From positions 1-64,000 of the forward strand of contig JBFMBK010000010.1 of NCBI GenBank assembly GCA_040755295.1: a stretch of DNA of 64,000 bases, read 5' to 3'. Positions 1 to 7,881 of the stretch are shown in pieces. The stretch is from Bacillota bacterium (GTDB lineage Bacteria; Bacillota; Desulfotomaculia; Desulfotomaculales; Ammonificaceae). The position numbers and the translations under genes are program-made. Under the pieces are notes generated by a model that had not been told where the DNA came from, ran no database searches, and worked only from the letters and a program-made list of their open reading frames with translations. Within the stretch, counting starts at the first letter, position 1. Every line of letters begins with the position of its first letter.

Positions 1-141
1 TTCCCGTTCCCAAGACCCGATTCTCTTCAATAAAGGGCCTTCCTACTTCATACGTGTGTCTGGCTTTACTCTAAGAAATCTCGTGAGCCTTGCTCCTTCA
101 CTTACCACTGTTCAGTTTTCAAAGACCCGCTTCGGAGTTTA
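1..141 (-). other. rRNA operon leader (5' of a 16S gene outside the window)
   Basis: Read on the minus strand, this stretch follows a strong promoter and contains GTCTTTGAAAACTGAACAG, the kind of conserved leader sequence found just upstream of 16S rRNA genes in Firmicutes. The 16S gene itself would start beyond the left edge; no mature 16S sequence is visible. The assignment rests on the leader motif and the adjoining promoter. Confidence 0.6.
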
Positions 142-171
142 ATCTTAGCATACGCCTTCAACCGTTGTCAA
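142..171 (-). promoter_or_regulatory. Strong sigma-A promoter of the rRNA operon
   Basis: On the minus strand TTGACA (166-171) is followed after 18 bases by TAAGAT (142-147), with a TG one base upstream of the -10 element (extended -10). The motif directly precedes the rRNA leader, which fits a stable-RNA promoter. Confidence 0.65.
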
Positions 172-296
172 GCGCCTTTCGTATCCTTAAAAAGCCAGGT
201 CGACGCCTGCCGGGGGGCCAGATTATATCGTTTTCGACGGATCAGATTTAAACGTCCAAAGGCCTTCCCACTATCTGTATTATTACAATAAAAACC

Positions 297-357
297 TGTG
301 GATAATGTGGATATATCTGTGCATAACTTGAGTTCTAAGGGGTTCGCCTGTGGAAAT
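297..357 (+). promoter_or_regulatory. Cluster of DnaA-box-like 9-mers
   Basis: Four same-orientation matches to the DnaA box (TGTGNAWAA reading) are packed into 61 bases: TGTGGATAA (297-305), TGTGGATAT (306-314), TGTGCATAA (318-326) and the weaker TGTGGAAAT (349-357). The left flank is A/T-rich. They lie about 125 bases upstream of the rRNA -35 element. No dnaA or dnaN gene is nearby, and gene order at the other end of the window puts the main origin past 64000. This may be a secondary DnaA-binding site or part of rRNA regulation; the function is inferred. Confidence 0.5.
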
Positions 358-1075
358 GATAAAATATTGTCTTTTCTTTTGTCGAACACGACCGGTAGCG
401 ACATGATTCGCCAAGCTTCTATTATGACTCCGGCCCCTTCCGGATTTACAGGCACCATCCGATATTACGTCCTTAAAGCTCACCATAAAAAGTCCGATAA
501 GAAAATGGGGGGATACAAAATGGACAAGATCCTGAGCCATGAAAAACAGGCCGCAGAAAAGCTCGTAGAAGGGATGCTGCCTGCCGCGTCGGGCGTTCCC
601 CATTTGGGCGACAATGTTGACCGGCACGCTTGAGACAAGAGGTTCCGACGGTTATAAAGAATCGGTCCGAAGCGACTCGTGCTGAAACCTCGCCACAGCG
701 GCATCATCATAACTCTTACAGCGTTCCTCGGCCTGAACCTGCGCGCCTGGACACCCGCAAGTCTGTCATTTGTTGCTCAACGGTTCCCGCAAATTATCCA
801 GACGGCCAGTCAAATATAGATATACCGCTATTCCCGAATGCACACCCAGAGAAACAAGGAAAGTCGCCGGCAAGGTCCAGTGATGGTAACCCAGCATGTT
901 ATTCTTAAGCATCAAGAAATGGGTCAGGGTCGACCCAAGCGGAAAAGCAAGCCCTACGACTCCCGCAGTCAGTACGCGCTCTACCGAGGTTATAGCGTGA
1001 AAACATTTCGATTGCCCGGCTGAAGGAGCAAGCCTAAAAAAGGGCGCACTTATCCCTTGGCGGAAAATGAAGCTT
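358..1075. other. Intergenic region, no supported gene
   Basis: Several short frames are open on both strands but none has convincing family character. The best small candidate is ATG 520 to stop 633 on the plus strand (37 codons, preceded by GGGGGGAT). Positions 1030-1075 probably belong to the downstream end of the IS110 element. Confidence 0.4.
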
Positions 1076-2347
1076 TTAGGCAGGTTGTAATGATATTGCT
1101 GAAATGTCTGAGGCTTGAATAATGCCCTGTGCGATCAACAGTTTAGCAGCCCGTTTTAAAGCCTTCTCCTTCTGCTTGTCGCGGAGTTCCTGCGGCATAT
1201 CGATTTGATAAAGGTCACATGGATTGAAAATCTCGCCGGTAGAAAGCATGTGGTAAATGGCGGTAAGAATCATCCTTGCGATAGCGATAATGGCTCGTTT
1301 CTTTCCTCTTCTTTTGGCGATACGCTCAAACTTGATTCTGTAGTAAGGATTATCTTTCGATTTGACGGCAGCATGAGCGATCTGCACAAGAGCAGGTTTG
1401 AGGTAAACACCGGCTCTTGTGATGCGAACAGACTTTTTCTTGCCTGCAGATTCATTGCTGCCGGGCGTTAGTCCTCCCCAGCAGCAGAGTCGCTTTGAAG
1501 ATGAGAAATGAGACATATCGGTACCAATCTCAGAGATGATCGTGATGGCGGAAGTGCGGTCAACTCCCGGAATGGTACAAAGAAGCAGAATGGCGCTCTC
1601 ATAAGGAGCGGCAAGCACATTCAGCATTTCGTCCAGTTCCTTGATAGAGTTTTCAACAAACTCCAAATGGTTGCGGATCATAGCGGCACGGTATTTTTGC
1701 TCGGGGGCCATTTGGTATCCCTTGATAGACTGGATTACGGCATCAGCCTTCTTTTTGATAGAACCTCTGAGCAGGCTGATACAATGCTTGGGGTCAAAGG
1801 AATCGGATCTTACAAGGTAGTCCGTGATGGAAGCGGCGGATTTGCCAAACATGTCGGAAACGACAGCATCAAGGGCTACATTGCAGACGGTAAAAACATT
1901 TTGGAATCGATTCTTCTCGCTGGATTTGCAGGAAACAAGCTTAAAACGATAACGGGTATACTCCCGTAGGATTCGGATCGGTTTGCTGGGGATAAAACTG
2001 CCGGGAACAAGACCGAGGCGAAACAGGTCGCCGATCCATTTGGAATCTTTCGTATCATCCTTGTTGCCTTTTACTGCCTTAACCCACTTGGGATTGGCAA
2101 TGGTGACGTTGATGGAATCCTCAAGCAAATTGAATAATGGTACCCAATATTTCCCGGTAGACTCCATGCAGACATCAAGGCAATTGTTGTCAAGCAGCCA
2201 TTGCTTAAATTGCAGGATGGAATTGTTGAAGGTGGAAAACCGCTTCTTCTGGTAGCGGGGCGTAATTCCCTCAGAAGTAATAATTGTGGCGACGAGAAAT
2301 TTCTTATGGACATCAACGCCGCAGCAAATGGGATAAACGACTTTCAA
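1076..2347 (-). CDS. IS110-family transposase (DEDD/RuvC-like plus IS116/IS110/IS902 domain)
   Basis: A 423-residue transposase. The N-terminal RuvC-like domain begins with GVDVHKKF, carrying the first catalytic Asp, and continues through the MESTGKYW and KDDTKDSKW segments typical of the family. The C-terminal IS116/IS110/IS902 domain shows the helix-hairpin-helix TIPGVDRTSAITIISEIG and the GGLTPGSNESAGK stretch with the likely catalytic Ser. I chose TTG at 2347 because AGGAGG sits a few bases upstream; an ATG-like start further out lacks such a site. IS110 elements move through circular forms without long terminal inverted repeats and are guided by a structured non-coding RNA. The gene looks intact. 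It lies next to a truncated membrane-protein gene, consistent with insertion into or beside it. Confidence 0.9.
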   Translation of the reverse strand: MKVVYPICCGVDVHKKFLVATIITSEGITPRYQKKRFSTFNNSILQFKQWLLDNNCLDVCMESTGKYWVPLFNLLEDSINVTIANPKWVKAVKGNKDDTKDSKWIGDLFRLGLVPGSFIPSKPIRILREYTRYRFKLVSCKSSEKNRFQNVFTVCNVALDAVVSDMFGKSAASITDYLVRSDSFDPKHCISLLRGSIKKKADAVIQSIKGYQMAPEQKYRAAMIRNHLEFVENSIKELDEMLNVLAAPYESAILLLCTIPGVDRTSAITIISEIGTDMSHFSSSKRLCCWGGLTPGSNESAGKKKSVRITRAGVYLKPALVQIAHAAVKSKDNPYYRIKFERIAKRRGKKRAIIAIARMILTAIYHMLSTGEIFNPCDLYQIDMPQELRDKQKEKALKRAAKLLIAQGIIQASDISAISLQPA

Positions 2348-2374
2348 GCTACTGCCTCCTCGCAAGAAAATGAT

Positions 2375-2562
2375 GAGGAGAAGACAGTGACTGAACCGCC
2401 ACACATTCAACGAAGAGCTAAAACAATGATTAGCGTACGGTCTCGGGGAACCACTTATTTGTGCTTGAAGGGCAGTCCTTACACTGGTTTATATACTGTT
2501 TTAAGTTTAAGAAGAGCAGTCTACTACTCACCTCATCGTGCTTTGTAGTGTGTCTTCTCCTC
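2375..2562 (-). ncRNA. Candidate IS110 bridge RNA region
   Basis: Upstream of the transposase start, GAGGAGAAGACA (2375-2386) and its exact reverse complement TGTCTTCTCCTC (2551-2562) bracket 188 bases. Known IS110-group bridge RNAs are about that size and lie in this position on the transposase strand. The perfect 12-base pairing and the location are seen; the bridge-RNA role is inferred from the family. Confidence 0.35.
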
Positions 2563-2912
2563 AGACCGATTGTACTGCAATCCAAGGTGAGTGCGCATCC
2601 CGTTTTCATTACTATTTGTGTCGCCCGCACTGGCGGTGCGAGATGGAGGTTTATATGACAGAATATTATCACGATGGGCAACCATGCCGCCGATAGAAAG
2701 AGCGGTATCCCCGCGACTGAAAGGATGTCGACACGGTGGAAGACCCAATAACCCAAGGCATTCTGCATCAGAAAAACAAGCGCCAATGCAACGCCCAACC
2801 CGCCTGCAACCCCCACCGGGAAGAACACCTTAATCCGTTCCGGGGGAACATTCAAAATCATTATCGCTGACGCTCCGAGGAAAATAACCGGTCCGGCTGA
2901 TTCTTCGATCAT
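2430..2912 (-). pseudogene. Truncated polytopic membrane protein adjoining the IS110 element
   Basis: From ATG 2912 (preceded by AAAGGTGGT) the frame encodes about 90 residues with strongly hydrophobic helices (AGPVIFLGASAIMIL, GVAGGLGVALALVFLMQ, VAGIPLFLSAAWLPIVIIF). It then changes to low-complexity polar sequence that looks like translated insertion-sequence flank. The first part resembles small clostridial membrane proteins, possibly of the CBO0543 type, though that family assignment is tentative. The abrupt loss of membrane character next to the IS110 end suggests the 3' part was displaced by the insertion. Confidence 0.5.
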
Positions 2913-2924
2913 ACAACCACCTTT

Positions 2925-3155
2925 TAAGGAAAGTGTTGCAAAACAAATTGACCAGTAGAAAGACAACCCAAAGGTTTTCGGAACTCAATCCTAGAAAAGG
3001 CCCCGGCGGCCGGAAACGGATGTAGGATGCAGATGTCAGAGTTCTAAACCTTGTAAAAATTCGCTGCGCGAATTTGCTTTAAATTTTCGAACTTCCGACT
3101 TCCGGCGTCTAACATCTAAGATAGCCAGGCGCAGTTTTTTGCATTGGCCTCTTAG
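2925..3155. repeat. Family A interspersed repeat, copy 1
   Basis: This copy starts with GAAAGTGTTGCAAAAC and ends with GTTTTTTGCATTGGCCTC. It holds the conserved block GTAGAAAGACAACCC...TTTTCGGAACTCAA, a GGCCCCGGCGGCC segment, and the hairpin core AAATTCGCTGCGCGAATTT (3057-3075). Comparable elements lie near 4081, 23707, 29195, 32466, 57149 and 58627. Confidence 0.6.
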
Positions 3156-3299
3156 GTAGTCTTCCCCGGATACAAAAAAAGTCGCCTTGCAAAGCAAAGG
3201 ATTCCCGCTGTGAGTGCGATAACCTTTATACAAGAAAGGCCGTTTCTAACGGGTAAAGAGGTTTCTTGGAGCGGTCCGGGCGAACCGTATAACGGCTTA
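3156..3299. other. Intergenic, nothing recognised
   Basis: This is the 3' flank of comF. I see no gene and no convincing terminator; short open frames here are not supported. Confidence 0.4.
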
Positions 3300-4019
3300 T
3301 TACTTAGGGAACGTCCTCCCTGATCCGAGAACCAACCCGAAAACCTGTTTAACACCGCCTTCCAGAAGCGTTTCCGCCGCCGATGATAGGGTGGATCCGG
3401 TAGTGAAAACATCATCGACCACAACGACGGTTTTGCCCCGTACCACAGGGTTATCTATCAATCGGAATGACTTCTTTATGTTCCGCCGTCTCGCATCCCG
3501 GTCAAGTTGGGCCTGCGCCGGCGTATCGGCTTTTTTTTGGAGTGCCGTTACCAGTTCGACGCCGCAGTTCTCAGCCACCACCCCGGCCAGCAGTTCGGCC
3601 TGGTTAAAGCCGCGCTCCTCAAGACGGGCCGGACTCAGGGGAACCGGCACAACCATCCCCGCCTTCCGGTACGCAGATTCCCGGTTAAAGACATCTGCCA
3701 TCAACCCCCCCAAGAAGTCAACCGCGGCCTGTCTCTTGCCGAACTTCAGGCGGTGAACCGCCGACCGGAGAGATCCCTCGTACGGAAGTGCTGCGCGGGA
3801 AAAGACAAAAGGCCATTCCCGGGAAGAACACTCCAGGCATAATCCGGCTGCGGGTTCACTGAAGAATCGGCCGCAAATTCGGCAGAAAGGCTCCGCGGAA
3901 GAACGGTAAATGAAAAGACCGCACCGCTGACACGGACCTACCGGTCCTTTGGCACCGCAAAGCGGGCAGCCGCGCTGCGGGAAAAGGAGTTCCAGAAGGC
4001 TCTTGTAAAGGCGCTTCAT
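3300..4019 (-). CDS. comF: ComF family protein (double zinc-ribbon phosphoribosyltransferase-like)
   Basis: A 239-residue protein of the ComF/GntX family, associated with DNA uptake in competent bacteria. The N-terminal third has two cysteine pairs on each side of a zinc-ribbon fold (CPLCGAKGPVGPCQRCG and CRICGRFF...CLECSS). The C-terminal part is a type I phosphoribosyltransferase fold. PVPLSPARLEERGFNQAELL is the signature ComF stretch, and VVVVDDVFTTGSTL (about residues 200-213) is the PRPP-binding loop. Length is normal for the family. It stands alone between repeat elements, so no operon context helps. A role in competence is known for homologues in Bacillus; here it is only inferred. 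Confidence 0.88.
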   Translation of the reverse strand: MKRLYKSLLELLFPQRGCPLCGAKGPVGPCQRCGLFIYRSSAEPFCRICGRFFSEPAAGLCLECSSREWPFVFSRAALPYEGSLRSAVHRLKFGKRQAAVDFLGGLMADVFNRESAYRKAGMVVPVPLSPARLEERGFNQAELLAGVVAENCGVELVTALQKKADTPAQAQLDRDARRRNIKKSFRLIDNPVVRGKTVVVVDDVFTTGSTLSSAAETLLEGGVKQVFGLVLGSGRTFPK

Positions 4020-4080
4020 TTAGTAATATACCTTTGTGCCGCATAATACCTTAACCGGTGGACGATACGACTGCTTTCGG

Positions 4081-4236
4081 CGGTATTTTAAAAAGGCCCC
4101 GGAGGCCGGAAACGGATATCGGATGCAAGATGTCAGAGGCAAGAATTTCTGTAAGAACTCGCTACGCTAATTTCTCTTGGATTTTCTGATTTCTGACATC
4201 CTGCATCTGACTTCTGAAACAGCCGGGCGAAGTTAT
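4081..4236. repeat. Family A-related repeat, partial copy
   Basis: This segment shares with copy 1 the run AAAAGGCCCCGG(C/A)GGCCGGAAACGGAT and the following ATGCAAGATGTCAGAG arm. It has a degenerate hairpin core (AACTCGCTACGCTAATTT), the returning CTGACATCCTGCATCTGACT arm and a final CAGCCGGGCGAAGTT. The TGCAAAAC ends are missing or decayed. Confidence 0.5.
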
Positions 4237-4290
4237 AAGAGCGTTCCCCTAAGGTATCCTCGTCGGGAAAAGCACCACATCCATCGCCTT

Positions 4291-5997
4291 TCAATGGAAA
4301 TATTCCACGTCCCTTACCCCCGCCGCGGTGGCGACGGTATTCCCTCCTTGAATGCGCGCCAATTTTAGCGCACGCCCGACCTTCTGCACAATGCCGGCCG
4401 GGGTGGCGGCATCGGAGGGGAAAACGGCCACCCCGAGACTGATTTTCACATTCAGCGGCCCAACAACACCCTCGACCCCGAAAATATGACGATCAAGCGC
4501 TCCTCTGAGCCGCTCCGCCGTTTCCTGGGCAACGGTTTCCGCAGCCCCCGGAAGAAGCATGATATACTCGTCGCCGCCGAAACGGGCCAGAAGGTCGTTG
4601 CCCCTTAAAACGTTGCGGATCACCCTGGCCACCTCTCGCAACGCAGCATCGCCCACCAGCGGCCCGTAAGTGTCGTTGAACTTGCTGAAATCGTCGATGT
4701 CTGCGATTATCACCGCAAGCGGCTCGTCGCGGTTTAACGCCCGCTCGCATTCGGCCTGAAAGCGCAGTAGAAAATAGCGGCGGTTAAGCACGCCCGTAAT
4801 CGGGTCGGCTCGCGCCAACTCTTCTATCCGTGAAAAAAGACGTGTATTTCTAATGGCTACTGCAGCCTGCCCACCGATAATGGTCAGGATGGAAAGGCAA
4901 CGTTCGTCGAAGGCGTAAGGCCGGCGCTCGCCAAGGATGAAAACCCCGAGCACCTCGTCTTCAGCCACCAGCGGAATCGCGACCAAGGAGCGTTCGGCGG
5001 TTATGAAACCCGCCTCGTTGGTAAACCGGGGCTCCTGTCTGGTGTCGTGTATAATTTCGGGCTCGCGGGTCTCAGCGACCCATCCGATAAACCCTTCTCC
5101 CGCCCCCACCACGCTGTCTTTAATGCTTTTTGCGTAGGGCCCGCTGACCGCTCCCGGAACAAAAGCCCGACGCGTATCCGACCAGATGAAGATGACCCCT
5201 GTGCGGTAAGAAACGACGCGTTTCACTGTTGTAAGAATAAAATCAAGTGTTTTATCCAAAGAAACGCTTTCACCAAGCCGGCGCGCAACGTGGTAGAGGG
5301 CGTTCAATTCCCGGTTGGTCAGGGTCAGCACCACATACAGCCGCAGCACAAACTGAAGGATCAGCACCGGAACAAAAATAAGAACGGCAGCCCAGAAGGC
5401 CGTCTCCTTCCAAAGAAACAGCATCACATAGCCCAGCGGGAGACCGAAAAGATAGGTCACCGTATCCCATTTGAGAGCTTCACGCCAAAGAACAAGAGGA
5501 TGATACCGCCGCCGCGGCAGGAGGTATAAATAAACCAGCGTGTGATTTGCCACGACATAAGTCGCCGTAAAAACGAGGACCGACAGCGTATTATGAAGCG
5601 TCTCTTTCCCAACGACGAGGCCCCCGGATCGAAGGTACAGGTAATTTGCCAGCCAAAAAGCTAGTATGCACTGCCCGGCATTAAAAAGGGTTGTCCGCCA
5701 CGGGTCTCCGCGGCCAAAAAGCCGCTGGCCGAGCAATGTAACAACCCCACCGGTCCAAACAAGCGCCGGGAAGCCATGGGTAAAAAAAAGCGTGAGCGCT
5801 ACCGCCCACCCTGCTGACAACTGGCCCTGGGGTAAGGAAACGCTCAGCCCGTCTGCCGCCAGCCAAAGAGCGGCCATCACCAGCATCTCCCAGCTGACGT
5901 CAAGGTTGATTTCACCGGCGGTAGCCACCAGAATCAGGGTTCCGGCGACAATTACCATCCAGGTGAAAAGGATGTAAATAATGCCCCTTGGCCGCAC
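4291..5997 (-). CDS. Membrane-bound GAF-GGDEF diguanylate cyclase
   Basis: Predicted diguanylate cyclase making cyclic di-GMP from two GTP. About 200 N-terminal residues form several transmembrane helices (a MASE-like sensory module). They are followed by a GAF domain (roughly 225-385) and a GGDEF domain (roughly 400-555). The catalytic motif near residue 475 reads GGDEY, an accepted variant of GGDEF, so activity is likely. I see no obvious RxxD inhibitory site. I prefer the GTG at 5997, which has GGAGGG seven bases upstream, over the in-frame TTG at 6027. The product is then 568 residues. No EAL or HD-GYP partner gene occurs in the window, so its target pathway is unknown. Confidence 0.88.
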   Translation of the reverse strand: MRPRGIIYILFTWMVIVAGTLILVATAGEINLDVSWEMLVMAALWLAADGLSVSLPQGQLSAGWAVALTLFFTHGFPALVWTGGVVTLLGQRLFGRGDPWRTTLFNAGQCILAFWLANYLYLRSGGLVVGKETLHNTLSVLVFTATYVVANHTLVYLYLLPRRRYHPLVLWREALKWDTVTYLFGLPLGYVMLFLWKETAFWAAVLIFVPVLILQFVLRLYVVLTLTNRELNALYHVARRLGESVSLDKTLDFILTTVKRVVSYRTGVIFIWSDTRRAFVPGAVSGPYAKSIKDSVVGAGEGFIGWVAETREPEIIHDTRQEPRFTNEAGFITAERSLVAIPLVAEDEVLGVFILGERRPYAFDERCLSILTIIGGQAAVAIRNTRLFSRIEELARADPITGVLNRRYFLLRFQAECERALNRDEPLAVIIADIDDFSKFNDTYGPLVGDAALREVARVIRNVLRGNDLLARFGGDEYIMLLPGAAETVAQETAERLRGALDRHIFGVEGVVGPLNVKISLGVAVFPSDAATPAGIVQKVGRALKLARIQGGNTVATAAGVRDVEYFH

Positions 5998-6054
5998 CTT
6001 TAGTCCCTCCACGGTAATATTCGACAACTATCTCACTGTCCCTGCCGGGAAACC

Positions 6055-6080
6055 AAAAAAGCCGGTTGATGCCGGCTTTT
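6055..6080 (-). terminator. Intrinsic terminator of metK
   Basis: On the minus strand AAAAGCCGGCATCAACCGGC forms a stem with a short loop followed by TTTTTTGG. It lies about 80 bases past the metK stop codon. Confidence 0.75.
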
Positions 6081-6160
6081 GTAGAGGTCGGAATAAAGAA
6101 GTCAGATGTCAGAAGGACAAATCACCTGCCACTGCGGTTCACATGCCTGACCTGAGAACT

Positions 6161-7342
6161 CTACGTGTCCGCCCGCAGGGCGTCGACCTTATCGCTCCTT
6201 TCCCACGGAAGATCGATATCCGTCCGCCCGAAATGCCCGTACACCGCAGTTTGTTTGTAAATCGGGCGCCGGAGATCGAAGTTCGCTATTATCGCCGCCG
6301 GACGCAGGTCAAAGTGTCTCGTGATTAACTGTATCAATTTTTCTTCGGGGAGCTTCCCTGTGCCGAAGGTTTCCACGCTTATGGAAAGGGGCCGCGCTAC
6401 CCCGATGGCGTATGAGACCTGAACCTCGCACCGCTTGGCCAAGCCTGCCGCAACCATGTTCTTGGCAACGTAACGGGCCGCGTAGCTGGCGGAGCGGTCA
6501 ACCTTGGTCGGGTCTTTACCCGAGAAGCACCCGCCGCCGTGGCGGGCCATACCGCCGTATGTATCAACTATAATTTTGCGTCCCGTAAGCCCCGTATCTC
6601 CCTGCGGCCCGCCGATCACAAAACGCCCGGTGGGATTCACCAAAAAACGAGTTCCCCCGTCTAAAAAATTAGACGGTATAACAGGACGAACCACCTTGGT
6701 CAGGATGTCCTCACGGATCGTAGGGATTTCGACATCCGGGTGATGCTGGGCAGAAATAAGCACCGTGTGCACCCGCAAAGGCTGGTCGCCTTCGTATTCA
6801 ATCGTTACCTGAGTTTTACCGTCGGGACGGAGATAAGGTATATCCCCGTTTCTCCGTACGGCCGCCAGGCGCCGGGCCAGCTTATGAGCCAGCACGATGG
6901 GAAGCGGCATAAGCTCCGGCGTTTCATCGGTTGCGTACCCGAACATGAGACCCTGATCGCCGGCCCCGACCAGGCTGTATGGATCACGCTCCTCGCCGGT
7001 TCTGGCTTCGAGCGCTTCGCCGACTCCGACCGCTATATCCGACGATTGTTCCTGTATGCTCGTAATAACGGCGCAAGTCTCGAAATCGAAGCCGAACTTC
7101 GCCCGGGTGTACCCGATTTCGCCGATCGTCTCTCGTACCACCGTAGGGATGTCCACATAACAGCGGGTCGTAATCTCCCCTGCGACAAACGCTAGCCCGG
7201 TGGTGACCAGTGTTTCACAGGCAACCCTTGCCTGGGGGTCCTGGGCCAGCATGGCGTCCAGGATCGCGTCCGATATCTGGTCCGCCATCTTGTCCGGGTG
7301 CCCCTCTGTTACAGATTCAGAAGTGAAAAGGCGTTTTGGCAT
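6161..7342 (-). CDS. metK: S-adenosylmethionine synthetase
   Basis: Makes S-adenosylmethionine from methionine and ATP in the cytoplasm. The 393-residue product begins [18 protein letters not shown], the ATP-binding N-terminal signature. It also has [12 protein letters not shown] and the glycine-rich [17 protein letters not shown] loop that binds phosphate and metal. Length is normal for bacterial MetK. The ATG at 7342 is preceded by GGGAGA at good spacing, whereas an upstream in-frame start would add 14 residues not found in the family. I looked for an S-box riboswitch in the roughly 200-base leader and did not see one. A terminator follows the gene, so it is probably transcribed alone. Confidence 0.96.
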   Translation of the reverse strand: MPKRLFTSESVTEGHPDKMADQISDAILDAMLAQDPQARVACETLVTTGLAFVAGEITTRCYVDIPTVVRETIGEIGYTRAKFGFDFETCAVITSIQEQSSDIAVGVGEALEARTGEERDPYSLVGAGDQGLMFGYATDETPELMPLPIVLAHKLARRLAAVRRNGDIPYLRPDGKTQVTIEYEGDQPLRVHTVLISAQHHPDVEIPTIREDILTKVVRPVIPSNFLDGGTRFLVNPTGRFVIGGPQGDTGLTGRKIIVDTYGGMARHGGGCFSGKDPTKVDRSASYAARYVAKNMVAAGLAKRCEVQVSYAIGVARPLSISVETFGTGKLPEEKLIQLITRHFDLRPAAIIANFDLRRPIYKQTAVYGHFGRTDIDLPWERSDKVDALRADT

Positions 7343-7548
7343 ACTGTTCTCTCCCGATGGTATATTTAATTCCTTAATCGTCAATTATCGCAATTCTTGA
7401 ATATAAAAACCTTACTATTCCTAAGAAATATACGTCTAATTTTAGCAAGGGCGGCCAGGACTGTCAACAAAGGTACTCGGATTAAATAATGTTAAAATGA
7501 AGCCCTTTCTGAGCCTTCACTTCTTGAATATGTTTAACGGCAACTCCC

Positions 7549-7791
7549 TCAACCGATGTCTTCTCCGACCTCGACCAGCACGGCATGCACGCCTATCTTC
7601 TTAATCCGGGTCCAGGGTATGATAAGGTCACCGCCCAGCCGGAAAAGTCCCAGGTGCTTCTTTCCGTTTTGAATCACCAGCGCGGTAACCACGCCGCTCT
7701 CGTCAAGATGCATGTCCTTTACCGGCCCCAAACGCCGGCCGTCAACCACGTTAATAAAATCCAGCCTTGTCAACTCCGAAACCTTAAACAA
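7549..7791 (-). CDS. PRC-barrel protein, YlmC/YmxH family
   Basis: An 80-residue protein consisting of one PRC-barrel fold, recognisable from FINVVDGRRLGPVKDMHLD and DLIIPWTRIKKIGVHAVLV. YlmC/YmxH-type genes occur throughout spore-forming Firmicutes and several are expressed during sporulation, but the molecular function is not known. It sits alone between metK and the phosphohexomutase gene, on the same strand. The full length matches the family. Confidence 0.8.
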   Translation of the reverse strand: MFKVSELTRLDFINVVDGRRLGPVKDMHLDESGVVTALVIQNGKKHLGLFRLGGDLIIPWTRIKKIGVHAVLVEVGEDIG

Positions 7792-7881
7792 TCCACCACC
7801 CCCTGCCTTCCCCGCTATCGTATGCAGTCGGTGTCAAAACCGTCACGCCCTACCCTTAAATAAACCTCTTGGGATACTACC

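Larger units (their letters stand above)
1030..2640 (-). mobile_element. IS110-family insertion sequence, ends approximate
   Basis: The element consists of the intact transposase gene, a short downstream flank and a non-coding upstream flank of roughly 250-290 bases. IS110-group elements keep a long non-coding left end that encodes a bridge RNA. The boundaries cannot be read directly because the family lacks obvious terminal inverted repeats. I place the right limit near the point where the neighbouring membrane-protein frame stops looking like protein (about 2640). Confidence 0.55.

Noticed and set aside
1-141. 16S rRNA gene inside the window
   Set aside because: Only leader-type sequence is visible; the conserved 5' end of 16S is not present.
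297-357. Chromosomal origin oriC at the left end
   Set aside because: The DnaA-box cluster lacks adjacent dnaA/dnaN, and the gene order at the right end points to the origin beyond 64000.
520-633. Plus-strand 37-codon frame beginning MDKILSHEKQAAEKLV with GGGGGGAT upstream
   Set aside because: It is too short, the binding site is imperfect and no family is recognised; kept only as a remark.
7343-7548. Possible SAM-I (S-box) riboswitch upstream of metK
   Set aside because: I looked for the conserved S-box core elements in the leader and could not find them.
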